A DNA stretch of 64,000 nucleotides, taken from JAABVD01 sp965204545 (GTDB lineage: Bacteria; Verrucomicrobiota; Verrucomicrobiia; Opitutales; UBA2995). Shown piece after piece: positions 34,072 through 42,908 of the stretch (position 1 is the stretch's first letter; each line of letters starts with the position of its first letter). The position numbers and the translations under genes were made by a program. Location of the stretch: NCBI GenBank assembly GCA_965204545.1, contig CBDBFA010000003.1, positions 2,480,001 to 2,544,000 of the forward strand. Direction: 5' to 3'. The notes under the pieces were generated by a model. That model was given only the letters and a program-made list of their open reading frames with translations. It was not told where the DNA came from and searched no databases.

Positions 34072-34848
34072 ATGAAAGCCACCCCTATTGTGTTATTCGG
34101 TGTCACGGCTTTGGTTTCGGCAGGGTTCGGCCTTTCCGCCCCGGCCGCGCCACCGAAGCTGCCCGAGGGCTACACCCTCCAATACGAACAATCCTTCGAA
34201 ACCAAGGAGGGAATCGAAGATTTCATGATGACCGATGCCTCGGCCTGGAAATTGGGGAAACCCGATGGAAACCCGGCCCTGGCCTTGACCGGCGAAAGCG
34301 ACTACCGGCCGCCCCATCGTTCACCTCTCAATATAGCGCTCATCAAGAGCCTCACCTTCGGTAGTTTCATCCTGGACGCGGATATCCAGCAGTCCGGCGT
34401 GCGGGGCGTTCCTATCAGGGAATACGTAGCCAAACATCAGGATACCTCAGATTCCCCCGGCAACGCCCATCGGGACTTTTGTTTTTTCTTCGGTTTTCAG
34501 GATCCCGCCCGCTTCCTTTACATCCACGTGGCCAAGGCTGGAGACAACAACGCCCACCAGGTCTTTGTGGTCAATGAATCGGACCGGACTCCCATTACGG
34601 ATTTCCGCACTGCCGGGGCCAACTGGGGTCTTGAGGAATGGCGCAAAATCCGCATCGTGCGCGATCTGGACAAAGGCACTGTGGAGATCTTCTTCCAGGA
34701 CATGCTCACCCCCATCATGATAGCCGACGAGGTGCCCTTCGAATGGGGATTTGTTGGGTTCGGGTCTTTCGACGATACCGGTTACGTGGACAACATAAAA
34801 ATCTGGGCCCCGGAATCGAGAGCGGGCGAGCAGTCGTTTTTCGAGTAA
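34072..34848 (+). CDS. Secreted protein with a lectin/DUF1080-like beta-sandwich
   Basis: This 258-residue protein starts at 34072 with signal peptide MKATPIVLFGVTALVSAGFG and LSAPAAPPKLP. The mature part (YTLQYEQSFETKEGIEDFMM, FGSFILDADIQQSG, FFFGFQDPARFLYIHVAKAG, EWRKIRIVRDLDKGTVEIFF, GFVGFGSFDDTGYVDNIKIW) has the alternating strand pattern and the closing 'VDNIKIW' of concanavalin-like sugar-binding or 3-keto-disaccharide hydrolase (DUF1080) domains. No catalytic residues can be assigned. It is divergent from fusA2 and 47 bp upstream of the acyltransferase/acyl-activating fusion. Confidence 0.7.
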   Translation: MKATPIVLFGVTALVSAGFGLSAPAAPPKLPEGYTLQYEQSFETKEGIEDFMMTDASAWKLGKPDGNPALALTGESDYRPPHRSPLNIALIKSLTFGSFILDADIQQSGVRGVPIREYVAKHQDTSDSPGNAHRDFCFFFGFQDPARFLYIHVAKAGDNNAHQVFVVNESDRTPITDFRTAGANWGLEEWRKIRIVRDLDKGTVEIFFQDMLTPIMIADEVPFEWGFVGFGSFDDTGYVDNIKIWAPESRAGEQSFFE

Positions 34849-34895
34849 GCGCACTCTTTCCTCCTACAACCTATTCAAACGAGTTGGTAGATTAA

Positions 34896-37064
34896 ATGGC
34901 AAAATTTCTGGTCTGGCTCCTTTATCGCTTGCGGGTATCCGGTCGGGAAAATGTTCCCACCGATGGCGGCGCGATTCTGATCTGCAACCACATGACCTAC
35001 CTCGACGTGGTATTAATTGCGTTGGCGGTGGGGAGAAAAATCCGTTTTGTGGCCTCGGACAGTTTGATCGGGCCCCATCCCCTGCGATGGTTGCTTCGGA
35101 TGTCCTCCATTGAAGTGATTCCCCCGGACAAGTCACCCGGTTTCTTGGAACGCAATGTGGCTTATCTGAAAGCGGGCGGTTTGTTGGGTATATTTCCGGA
35201 GGGCCGGATATCGCGCACGGGAAATTTGATGACCTTGCGCTCGGGCTTCGAGACTTTGGCGGGCGCAAGCGGTGTCCCGGTCGTTCCCCTCAGCATGGAC
35301 AACCTTTGGCAAACCCGCTTTTCCCGGTTCAACGGCGTCAACATGCGCTTTAAACCCCGGGTTTTTCGACCGTTGATCCAGGTTGTCATCGGCGCCCCCA
35401 TGGAGGCGGAAAAGGTTACATTGGCGGGGGCCCGTCAGGCCATGCTGGACGCCTCGGAACAGGCTTTCCAAAAGCGGGAATCCTTACAGGGTAATTTGGC
35501 TTACAACTGCTTGAAAGGATTGGCCTCGCGGCCGTTTTTTGAGCAGGTCGTGGATTACTCCACCGGCCGGAGAAGCGTAAAAGCCGGTTTGGTGCTGGCC
35601 TTGAGCCTGTTGGTGGCGCGCCACTTCAAGCAGAAAGTTCCGGGTAAACGCCTGGGCATCGTCATGCCCCCGGGCATCGGCGGCGCCTTGGTCAACCTGG
35701 GTTGTGTGCTGGCCGGAAAAATTCCCGTGAATCTCAATTTCACGGCGGGAAAAGCCGCCATCGAGTCGGCCTACCGCAGGGGCGAGATCGACGTAGTGGT
35801 CACGGCGGAACCGGTGCGCAAGAAATTTCCCAAATTTCCCTGGCCGGAAGACTTGATCGACGTTGTGGAGGTGCTCAAGGCCCAGAGCAAGCTGTCCATC
35901 CTGCTCAGGTTTGCCCAGGTCATCGTATTTCCGACCCGTTTGTTGGCATTATGTTACGGGATTCCCAAACGGGGAGACCGGGAGGAAGCCGGATTGTTGT
36001 TTACCAGTGGAAGTTCGGGCGAACCGAAGGGAGTTCCCTTAACGCACCGCAATATCATGAGCAATGTTGCCCAGATCGATGAGGTGGCTCTGCTCAGCAA
36101 AAAGGGCACCTGCCTCATGTGCTGCCTTCCCATCTTCCACAGTTTCGGATTCACCGTCACCCTTTGGTATCCGTTGATGCGTCAGGTTCGAATGGTCACC
36201 CTTCCATCGCCTCTCGAACAGAAGAAAATAGCCGAGGCCATTGCCGCCGAAAAGGTCACGGTGATGGTTGGGACCCGGACCTTCCTCAAACCTTACCTGG
36301 CCCGGGTTCCGGCTGAAAAACTGGTTTCCCTGGACCTGGTGGTGGCCGGGGCGGAAAAGGTGACGCCGGAGTTTTTTGATCTCTGGAAGGACAAGTTCGG
36401 GTGCGATATCCATGAAGGGTACGGTTTGACCGAAACCGCCCCGGCCGTGGGTGTGAATTTATTCAACCCGCCCCCGAGCGAGGGGGAGGCATCCCCTCAG
36501 GTAGCCTATCGCCAAGGATCGATCGGACGACCCCTTCCCGGCATCAGCGTGCGTTTTACCGACCCGGAAACGGGTGATGAGCGATCCCTCTTCGAGCCGG
36601 GCATGCTCCATCTCAAAGGCGGCAACGTGTTCGAGGGGTACTTGAAGGACAGGGAACGCAATGAAGAGGTTTTGCGGGATGGATGGTTCGAAACCGGGGA
36701 TCTGGCCCGCATGGATGACGACGGATTTTTGTTCATTGAAGGGCGCCAATCCCGGTTTTCCAAAATCGGCGGTGAAATGGTTCCCCACGGGACGGTGGAG
36801 GAAAAGATCGTGGAAGTTCTGGACCTGAAGCAAAGCGAAGTAGTGCCCTTGGCCATCGGCGCCCGCTACGACGACCGGAAAGGCGAGGCCCTGGTGCTTT
36901 TGACCACCGTGCCCATCGACGCCGATGAACTGCGTCAAAAGTTGACCGATGCCGGATTGCCCAATTTGTGGATTCCCCGCATCATAAAACCGATTGATGA
37001 AATTCCCGTCCTGGCCACCGGAAAACTGGACCTCAAGGCCTGTAAAGCCTTGGCTGAGGAATAA
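34896..37064 (+). CDS. Aas-like fusion of 1-acylglycerol-phosphate acyltransferase and acyl-ACP/CoA synthetase
   Basis: The 722-residue protein has two enzymes in one chain. Residues 1-200 are a PlsC-type acyltransferase with NHMTYLDVV (His32, Asp37), VASDSLIG and FPEGRISRTG. Residues 240-720 are an AMP-binding enzyme with LLFTSGSSGEPKGVPLTHRN (ATP loop), GYGLTETAPAVGVN, GWFETGDLARMDDDGFLFIE and the late lysine in LATGKLDLKA. This is the layout of Aas, which reacylates lysophospholipid with free fatty acids, but the transporter domain seen in other fusions is absent. Substrates are inferred. The gene ends directly at an octamer array. Confidence 0.85.
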   Translation: MAKFLVWLLYRLRVSGRENVPTDGGAILICNHMTYLDVVLIALAVGRKIRFVASDSLIGPHPLRWLLRMSSIEVIPPDKSPGFLERNVAYLKAGGLLGIFPEGRISRTGNLMTLRSGFETLAGASGVPVVPLSMDNLWQTRFSRFNGVNMRFKPRVFRPLIQVVIGAPMEAEKVTLAGARQAMLDASEQAFQKRESLQGNLAYNCLKGLASRPFFEQVVDYSTGRRSVKAGLVLALSLLVARHFKQKVPGKRLGIVMPPGIGGALVNLGCVLAGKIPVNLNFTAGKAAIESAYRRGEIDVVVTAEPVRKKFPKFPWPEDLIDVVEVLKAQSKLSILLRFAQVIVFPTRLLALCYGIPKRGDREEAGLLFTSGSSGEPKGVPLTHRNIMSNVAQIDEVALLSKKGTCLMCCLPIFHSFGFTVTLWYPLMRQVRMVTLPSPLEQKKIAEAIAAEKVTVMVGTRTFLKPYLARVPAEKLVSLDLVVAGAEKVTPEFFDLWKDKFGCDIHEGYGLTETAPAVGVNLFNPPPSEGEASPQVAYRQGSIGRPLPGISVRFTDPETGDERSLFEPGMLHLKGGNVFEGYLKDRERNEEVLRDGWFETGDLARMDDDGFLFIEGRQSRFSKIGGEMVPHGTVEEKIVEVLDLKQSEVVPLAIGARYDDRKGEALVLLTTVPIDADELRQKLTDAGLPNLWIPRIIKPIDEIPVLATGKLDLKACKALAEE

Positions 37065-37067
37065 ATA

Positions 37068-37140
37068 GGCACAAAGGCACAAAGGCACAAAGGCACAAAG
37101 GCACAAAGGCACAAAGGCACAAAGGCACAAAGGCACAAAG
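37068..37140. repeat. GGCACAAA octamer array, nine copies
   Basis: Nine perfect tandem GGCACAAA units plus one G begin four bases after the TAA of the upstream gene. On the complementary strand the array is open in all three frames and encodes a periodic LCAFVPLC peptide. The unit is identical in the arrays at 60907 and 63327. Confidence 0.97.
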
Positions 37141-37289
37141 ATTATAGGGATGAGGGACGTTCAGGCCACAAAATATACAATATTCTTAATTCCAAACTCT
37201 CCTCGTCTTTGCGTTGCTTTGCGGTCTTTGCGAGAGTCAATTCCTAATTCCTAATTGGCGCCTTCTCCTCTGTGGTTTTTCTTTCCCAA
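37141..37289. repeat. Mixed repeat words in a convergent gap
   Basis: After the octamer array come GCCACAAAATATAC, CTTTGCGTTGCTTTGCGG, CTTTGCGAGAGTC, AATTCCTAATTCCTAATTGG with GCGCC, and CTCTGTGG. No gene is seen. The block separates two convergent genes. Confidence 0.75.
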
Positions 37290-39662
37290 TCATTCCGGGA
37301 GGATGTTAAGGGTATGAATGGGAGGGCCCGGGAGGAGGGGCAAGTAAGCCCGGTCGGACCAAGTGGAGTGCAGGTCGCGGTAGTGGGGGGAGAGAAAGTG
37401 TCCGCTTTGGCCGCAGCCTAATTGGAAAATACTGTCTTCGAGTTTGCCCGGGCTGGCCACTATGCGAAAACCGGCGCAGAAGGAGCCGTTCAGGACTTTG
37501 GGGCAATAAGAGGCCCCGGCCTGCTCCGTTCGGGGCATATCGAGTAAAAAACTCAGAAAAGGCATACTGTAGGAGAAAGGGTGGCGAAAGTTCGCCTTGT
37601 TCCGGTTGCTCCATCTGTAATATTCCCAGCCGTTTTCTTTTATTTGGTGAACCAAGCGCCGCAGGACGGATTCCAATGCCTCCTGCCAGCTCCGGTATTT
37701 GGGGTCCAGAAGGTGATCGGGTTGTTGTGAAACGATGCGGTAAAGGGGTTCTTCAATCTGAAAACTGAATGGATCGAACCCTTTCGGATCGAAATCCAGG
37801 CAGGGTCTGAAAATCCGGGTCAATACATCGCGGGCCAAGCTGACCCGAAATGCGCGTATGAGGGTAAACCCGATCGAATCGGGATCGGCCCAGCCGTCCC
37901 AGGCCCGCACTTCCCGCTCCATCCGTTCCAGTTCCCGGGTTGGATTTTCCATTGCCGACAGGGTATCCAACATCAGCTTGCGCCAACGCAGGAAGAAGAG
38001 CACCGAATTATCGTGTTGGATGTCTGCCATGGAATCGGGGCTAAGTTTTTCATTGGCCAGGAGCTTTTCACGAATTTGATAGGCGCGGGGAAATTCGGCA
38101 AAACGGCCCGATCCCAGATTTCGGTAGTTTTCCGTGCCGAGGATTCGGTTGTTGGCGGTCCACAATCGCTGGTTGGCCGGATTCCGGTAGACCGGCCAAT
38201 TCGCCCGGTCCAGTTTAGTTTTCCAGATCCTGTCGGCCTGACTGGACATGATGGCCTGATAGGGATCTGCTCCCCGACGGTCCGGGACGAAACCGGCCAG
38301 GGTATAGGCAATATTGCCCGCGCTATCGGCAACGACATAGTTTTGCACCGGCAAGTTTGCCCGGTGCGCCATATCCAGAAACTCGTTCACGGTGGAGCAT
38401 CGGTCGAATTGTACGGCTAGCGTATTAGCCGCATCCGCATGATAGGCGGCCCAGCGGCGAACCAGTTTCACCCCGTCGAGGGTCTCCCGTGTGACGGGTC
38501 CCCATCGGGTGTAGGGCACGTCCACGGTAATCGGTTCGCCGCCCCGTACCCGGATGATCTCCCGCCGCAGTTGAATCTGAGCCGTGCCCGTGGAAGTCTT
38601 GTATTCCGGGTAACCGTTTTCCCCTTCTTCCAGGACGATGAGATCGTCGGTGTCAATCTGGGCGTTGGTTACTCCCCAGGCTAGCGAAAGGGTGCTGCCC
38701 ACCACGATTCCCGGAGCGCCCGGTATGGAAAATCCATGTGCTTGAACCACTTCACCGGTTTCGGGACGCGGGTATTGGTAGGACAATTTGTACCAATTAT
38801 TCGGGACATTCAACGTCAGGTGGGGATCGTTGGCCAATAGGGGATTTCCGGTGGTGGACAGGGCCGGCCCCACTACCCAATTGTTGCTCCCAGGTTGGGT
38901 TTCCGGTGGATCTCTCATTTTCAGCTTGGCCGTGTCCTCCCGGTTTGCCCGCAGGTAGGCAAAGGCCTCCGGCCCGGGAATTTCCGGGATTGAAATAGTG
39001 CTGCCGTCAACGGAGGCTTCCCATGCGTTGGTGGGGTGATCAAAAAGCTCAACGACTACCAGTGGAAGCAACTTTCGTGCTATCCATCGGGCGTAATCGC
39101 GTCCCGGGTTGTTCTGTAAATCGAGATAAAATGCATACAACACCAGTATGCTGTCTTGTGGCGACCAGGGTCGCGGCTCGCTCTTGAGCAATCCGTATTC
39201 CCATGGTTTTGATCGCAAACTGTCCAGGCCGTCATTTACTCCGGCCACGTAATATTCCAGGGTGCGACCTTCCTCTTCGGGCATATTATCCCAGGCCATA
39301 TTTGCCTTTTGGCGAAAGCCGTGTACCCGCACGCGCCGATCTTGTCCAACGGCCAGCGGACCAAGGATCTCAGCAAGTTCTCCGGCCGGAGAGCGACGCA
39401 GCAGATCCATCTGGAAAAACCGTTCTTGGCCGTGCGCGTAGCCAATGCCGTAAGCCACTTCCTCCCTGGTCGACCCGGTAACGGTGGGAACGGCGTAGGA
39501 GTCGCGCTCGATCGATACCTCCGCTCCCAGTTTGTCGCTGTAATCAGTCCCGGAATACTCGGGAAGGCTCCCCCGAAGCCATATCCAGATAGCCAAAACA
39601 GCCAGGATGATGACCCCCATGACGACGGCCAGCAGTCCTACCAACAACTTCAGCGCCTTCAC
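37290..39662 (-). CDS. Penicillin acylase-family N-terminal nucleophile hydrolase
   Basis: The family cleaves side-chain amides such as penicillin G or acyl-homoserine lactones after self-cleavage into two chains. The 790-residue precursor has one N-terminal membrane or signal segment (VGLLAVVMGVIILAVLAIWI), then the alpha chain with YGIGYAHGQERFFQMDLLRR. The nucleophile serine is Ser259 in QPGSNNWVVG, the start of the beta chain, followed by LLANDPHLTLNVPNNWY and LAWGVTNAQIDTDDL. The last part carries the usual ADSAGNIAYTLAGFVPDRRG. Substrate is unknown; quorum-signal or peptide-amide cleavage are both possible. Confidence 0.9.
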   Translation of the reverse strand: MKALKLLVGLLAVVMGVIILAVLAIWIWLRGSLPEYSGTDYSDKLGAEVSIERDSYAVPTVTGSTREEVAYGIGYAHGQERFFQMDLLRRSPAGELAEILGPLAVGQDRRVRVHGFRQKANMAWDNMPEEEGRTLEYYVAGVNDGLDSLRSKPWEYGLLKSEPRPWSPQDSILVLYAFYLDLQNNPGRDYARWIARKLLPLVVVELFDHPTNAWEASVDGSTISIPEIPGPEAFAYLRANREDTAKLKMRDPPETQPGSNNWVVGPALSTTGNPLLANDPHLTLNVPNNWYKLSYQYPRPETGEVVQAHGFSIPGAPGIVVGSTLSLAWGVTNAQIDTDDLIVLEEGENGYPEYKTSTGTAQIQLRREIIRVRGGEPITVDVPYTRWGPVTRETLDGVKLVRRWAAYHADAANTLAVQFDRCSTVNEFLDMAHRANLPVQNYVVADSAGNIAYTLAGFVPDRRGADPYQAIMSSQADRIWKTKLDRANWPVYRNPANQRLWTANNRILGTENYRNLGSGRFAEFPRAYQIREKLLANEKLSPDSMADIQHDNSVLFFLRWRKLMLDTLSAMENPTRELERMEREVRAWDGWADPDSIGFTLIRAFRVSLARDVLTRIFRPCLDFDPKGFDPFSFQIEEPLYRIVSQQPDHLLDPKYRSWQEALESVLRRLVHQIKENGWEYYRWSNRNKANFRHPFSYSMPFLSFLLDMPRTEQAGASYCPKVLNGSFCAGFRIVASPGKLEDSIFQLGCGQSGHFLSPHYRDLHSTWSDRAYLPLLPGPPIHTLNILPE

Positions 39663-39728
39663 CCTTCAGCCTCTAACCTTTAACCATTAACCTTATTAAA
39701 CTTCAGCCTTTTTCCGGCTTTGTCGGGG
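39663..39728. repeat. Short repeat words upstream of palindrome C
   Basis: This holds CTTCAGCCTCTAACC, TTTAACCATTAACC and AACTTCAGCCTTTTTCC, related to words at 49600-49660 and 61086. It is the 5' side of the penicillin acylase homologue. Confidence 0.6.
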
Positions 39729-39836
39729 GCAAAAAAGGGGTCAAACGCAAAATGTTAAAATCGCCTTCTGGTTGTACCTGAATGACTGAAGCGAACCAAT
39801 CAGATGTTAACATTTTGCGTTTGACCCCTTTTTGTC
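39729..39836. repeat. GGGGTCA palindrome, full copy (C)
   Basis: Left arm 39729-39762 and right arm 39803-39833 share GGGGTCAAACGCAAAATGTT with copies A, B and D; one base differs (AAAATC for ACATC). The loop contains GTACCTGAATGACTGAAGCG in the same orientation as copy B. Its right end overlaps the stop codon of polA. Confidence 0.9.
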
Positions 39837-42621
39837 AATGCGCTTCCAGCCAGTTGGAGCCGGTTCCTAGATCGACTTCGATGGGGACGGGCAGGGGCAT
39901 GGCGGTGCGCATGCATTGGGCGATTTTTTCGGGAAGGGAATCTTTTTCGTCCAGATGGAGATCGAAGACCAGTTCGTCGTGTATTTGCAATAGCATGCTC
40001 GAGGGCGATTGTTCTTCCTCGAGCAGGTTTTGGACTTTTGTCATGGCGATCTTTATCATGTCGGCGGCGGTTCCCTGGATGGGAGTATTAATGGCTATTC
40101 GTTCCGCCCCGGCCCGCACCGTCGCGTTGGCGGAATTGATGTTGCGCAAGGGCCGCCTCCTGCCCAACAGGGTGTCCACATAGCCCTGGGAGCGAGCCTT
40201 CTCGATGGTCGCTTCCATCAGGTCTTTTATCTTTGGATACTGTTTGAAGTACTCCTGGATGATTTTGGCCGATTGTCCTCTCGGGATACCCAGTCTCTGT
40301 CCGAGGCCATGAGCGCTTATTCCATAGATGATGCCGAAGTTTACCATTTTGGCCGTTCGGCGCATATCGGAGGTAACAGCGTCGATGGGGACATGGTATA
40401 TTTTCCCCGCCGTGGCGGAGTGAATGTCCTGGTTTTGCCTGAACGCATCCATCATGGCGGGCTCCTGGCTCAGGGCCGCGCAGATGCGCAGTTCTATCTG
40501 GGAATAATCTGCCGCCAAAAGGGTGTAGTTTTCGTTCCTGGCAATAAACGCTTTGCGGATTTCGCGTCCCCTGTCGGTGCGAATGGGAATGTTCTGCAGG
40601 TTGGGGTTGGAGGAATTGAGCCTTCCCGTGGCGGTGACGGTCTGGTTGTAGGTGGTATGAACGCGTCCGGTTTTTTTCGAAATAAAGCTCGGCAAGGTAT
40701 CGACGTAGGTATTTTTCAGTTTGGTGGCGCCCCGGTGATCGAGAATGCATTGCACAATTTCATGTTTGGGGGCCAAACGGGTGAGGACCTGTTCGTTGGT
40801 GGCGTATTGACCGGTTCTGGTTTTTTTGGGATTGGATTCCAGTTTGAGAATATCAAACAGAACCTGCCCCAATTGCTTGGGGGAATTGAGGTTGAAATCG
40901 GTGCCGCCGAGGGCGCGAATGCGTTCGGAAAGCGAGGAAATCTCATCGGCCAATGCCACTGAAAAGGTTTGCAGGGCCTCGGGGTTGATGCGGATTCCGG
41001 TTGCCTCCATTTTGGCCAGGACGGAAATCAGGGGGGCTTCCACTTTGTAGTAAACGCGTTCCTGTCCCGTTTCCCGGAGCCTCGGCGCCAGGGCCGCCTT
41101 CAATTGAAACGTGATGTCGGCGTCCTCCGCCGCATAATCGGACACCGTCTGCAAGGGAACGTCCTCCAGGGACTTCTGTTTCTTGCCTTTTTCCCCTATG
41201 AGGGAGGAGATGGAGATCGGTTTGTAACCCAAAAGGGACTGTGCCAGAAAATCCATATTGTGGCGTTGATCCGGATCGACCAGGGTATGGACGATCATGG
41301 TATCGAAGAGGTTGCCTTTGACTTCGATGCCGTGGTGAAGGAGCACGCCGTAATCGAACTTCAGGTTGTGCCCGATTTTCTCCGTTTCCGGATTCTCGAA
41401 TACCGGCCTGAGCAATTCGAGGAAACGCTTCCGTTCCGATGCGTCATTGGGCAAGGCGGCGTAGCAACCGGTTTGCGGACGGTAGGAGAAAGCGATGCCG
41501 AGGAGCCTGGTATCTCGGGCGTCGAGGCCGGTGGTCTCGGTGTCGAAACAAAACGAAACCTGTTTTGAGAGATCCGCCGCCAGTTCTCGGAGTTCGCCCT
41601 CAGATTGGACCAATTTGTAATCCGGATTAACCGTTTCAATCGTCTTCAGGCTCGGCATTCCCTCGCCTTCCAGAGGCTTGGCCGAGGCTTTTTCCCCCAT
41701 GTCCAGGTCCATTTGCGAGCCTCGGCCACGACCGGCCACGAAGGCATCGCCGAAGAGCCGCTTGCCCATCACGTTGAACTCCAATTCCACCAGGAGCGGT
41801 TTCAGAGCGATTGGGTCGGGGTCTTGCAAGGCGAATTGGTCGATGGAGGCTTCGATCGGGGCATCCGTCCATATGGTGGCCAGTTTTTTGCACAGGAGGG
41901 CCTGGTCGGCGAATTTCTCCACGTTTTCCTTCTGTTTTCCTTTCAACTGATCGGTGTTCCCGATCAATTCCTCCACCGACCCGAATCGGCGGAGCAACTT
42001 GGTCCCGGTTATCTTCCCGATTCCGGGCACTCCGGGAATGTTGTCGGAGCTATCGCCCCACAGGCCCAGCAGATCGACAACCTGAAGGGGATCTTCCAAT
42101 CCGTAGAGTTCGCGCACCTCTTCGACTCCCAGAATATCGGCCTCGGCGCCCTGACGACCCGGTTTGAAAAGGTATATGCCAGGTTCTACCAATTGGGCAA
42201 AGTCTTTGTCCGGGGTTACCATGTAGATTTCGAAGCCTTCCTTGCGGTATCGTTTCGCCAGGGTGCCGATAATGTCGTCGGCTTCGTAACCGTCCTTGCG
42301 TAGAATCGGTATATTGAAGGCCTCGGTCAGTTGAAGAATCTTGGGAATGGCCGCGCTCAATTCTTCCGGCATCTTTTCGCGCTGAGCCTTGTAGGGGGGA
42401 TAGTCGATGTGCCGTTGGGTGGGGGCCTGGGTGTCGAAGGCAACCGCGATGTGAGAGGGCTTTCTCTTCTGGATCAGGTCCAGCAGGGTGTTGAGGTAGC
42501 CAAATGCCGCGCTGGTGTTCAACCCCTTGGAATTGACGATGGGATTGCGCATGAATGCGAAGTGGGCCCGGTAGATGAGAGCCATTCCATCGAGCAGATA
42601 GAGCGTTTTTTCGGATGCCAT
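39835..42621 (-). CDS. polA: DNA polymerase I
   Basis: Pol I removes primers and fills gaps. The 928-residue protein from the ATG at 42621 has three intact parts. The 5' nuclease domain shows LYLLDGMALIYRAHF, DGYEADDIIGTLA and GDSSDNIPGVPGIG. The proofreading exonuclease keeps its acids: FDTETTGLD, IGHNLKFDYG and YAAEDAD. The polymerase domain has TVTATGRLNSSNPNLQNIP, AADYSQIELRICA, the O-helix RRTAKMVNFGIIYGIS and LLQIHDELVFDL. A longer frame reaching 42750 is repeat-encoded and rejected. The stop lies in the arm of palindrome C. It is divergent from the PfkB kinase gene, with mirrored CTCCACT repeats at both starts. Confidence 0.97.
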   Translation of the reverse strand: MASEKTLYLLDGMALIYRAHFAFMRNPIVNSKGLNTSAAFGYLNTLLDLIQKRKPSHIAVAFDTQAPTQRHIDYPPYKAQREKMPEELSAAIPKILQLTEAFNIPILRKDGYEADDIIGTLAKRYRKEGFEIYMVTPDKDFAQLVEPGIYLFKPGRQGAEADILGVEEVRELYGLEDPLQVVDLLGLWGDSSDNIPGVPGIGKITGTKLLRRFGSVEELIGNTDQLKGKQKENVEKFADQALLCKKLATIWTDAPIEASIDQFALQDPDPIALKPLLVELEFNVMGKRLFGDAFVAGRGRGSQMDLDMGEKASAKPLEGEGMPSLKTIETVNPDYKLVQSEGELRELAADLSKQVSFCFDTETTGLDARDTRLLGIAFSYRPQTGCYAALPNDASERKRFLELLRPVFENPETEKIGHNLKFDYGVLLHHGIEVKGNLFDTMIVHTLVDPDQRHNMDFLAQSLLGYKPISISSLIGEKGKKQKSLEDVPLQTVSDYAAEDADITFQLKAALAPRLRETGQERVYYKVEAPLISVLAKMEATGIRINPEALQTFSVALADEISSLSERIRALGGTDFNLNSPKQLGQVLFDILKLESNPKKTRTGQYATNEQVLTRLAPKHEIVQCILDHRGATKLKNTYVDTLPSFISKKTGRVHTTYNQTVTATGRLNSSNPNLQNIPIRTDRGREIRKAFIARNENYTLLAADYSQIELRICAALSQEPAMMDAFRQNQDIHSATAGKIYHVPIDAVTSDMRRTAKMVNFGIIYGISAHGLGQRLGIPRGQSAKIIQEYFKQYPKIKDLMEATIEKARSQGYVDTLLGRRRPLRNINSANATVRAGAERIAINTPIQGTAADMIKIAMTKVQNLLEEEQSPSSMLLQIHDELVFDLHLDEKDSLPEKIAQCMRTAMPLPVPIEVDLGTGSNWLEAH

Positions 42622-42908
42622 GGCGAGTGGAGAGTGGAGAGTGAAGAGTGAAGAGTGCCGAGTGGCGAGATTAGAGTGGCGGGTAATTTTATCAGCGCGG
42701 GCATCTTTTTGATCTCTACGCAGTCGCTTGACAAGCCTTCCCAATGCCAAGCGACCGAAGAAACTTCCCCGTCGACCGACGTGTTTGTCCTACCGCAATG
42801 TCGGTCGGAATGGCCGTTCTCCACCCGCCGCATCTACGTGATAATTTACCCTTCACATTCCACTCTCCACTCTCCACTCTCCACTCTTTTTCCTCTCTTC
42901 ACTATTAT
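42622..42908. repeat. Divergent polA/PfkB-kinase gap with mirrored CTCCACT arrays
   Basis: The side next to polA holds AGTGGAG/AGTGAAG heptamers (42624-42657) and the side next to the kinase holds CTCCACT heptamers (42857-42890). The two are complementary, so each gene has CTCCACT tandem units in its own 5' leader immediately before the ATG. A TTGACA hexamer at 42728-42733 is the only promoter-like element seen. No other gene. Confidence 0.75.

Noticed and set aside
33132..34364. 410-codon plus-strand frame
   Set aside because: It is antisense to fusA2 and overlaps the clear start of the secreted protein at 34072 in another frame.
37068..37140. CRISPR array
   Set aside because: Units are 8 bp with no spacers, and there are no cas genes.
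42728..42733. Shared TTGACAAGCC promoter box with 27331
   Set aside because: Both sites match a -35 box and the next few bases, but neither has a usable -10 at 16-18 bp, so I do not claim promoters.
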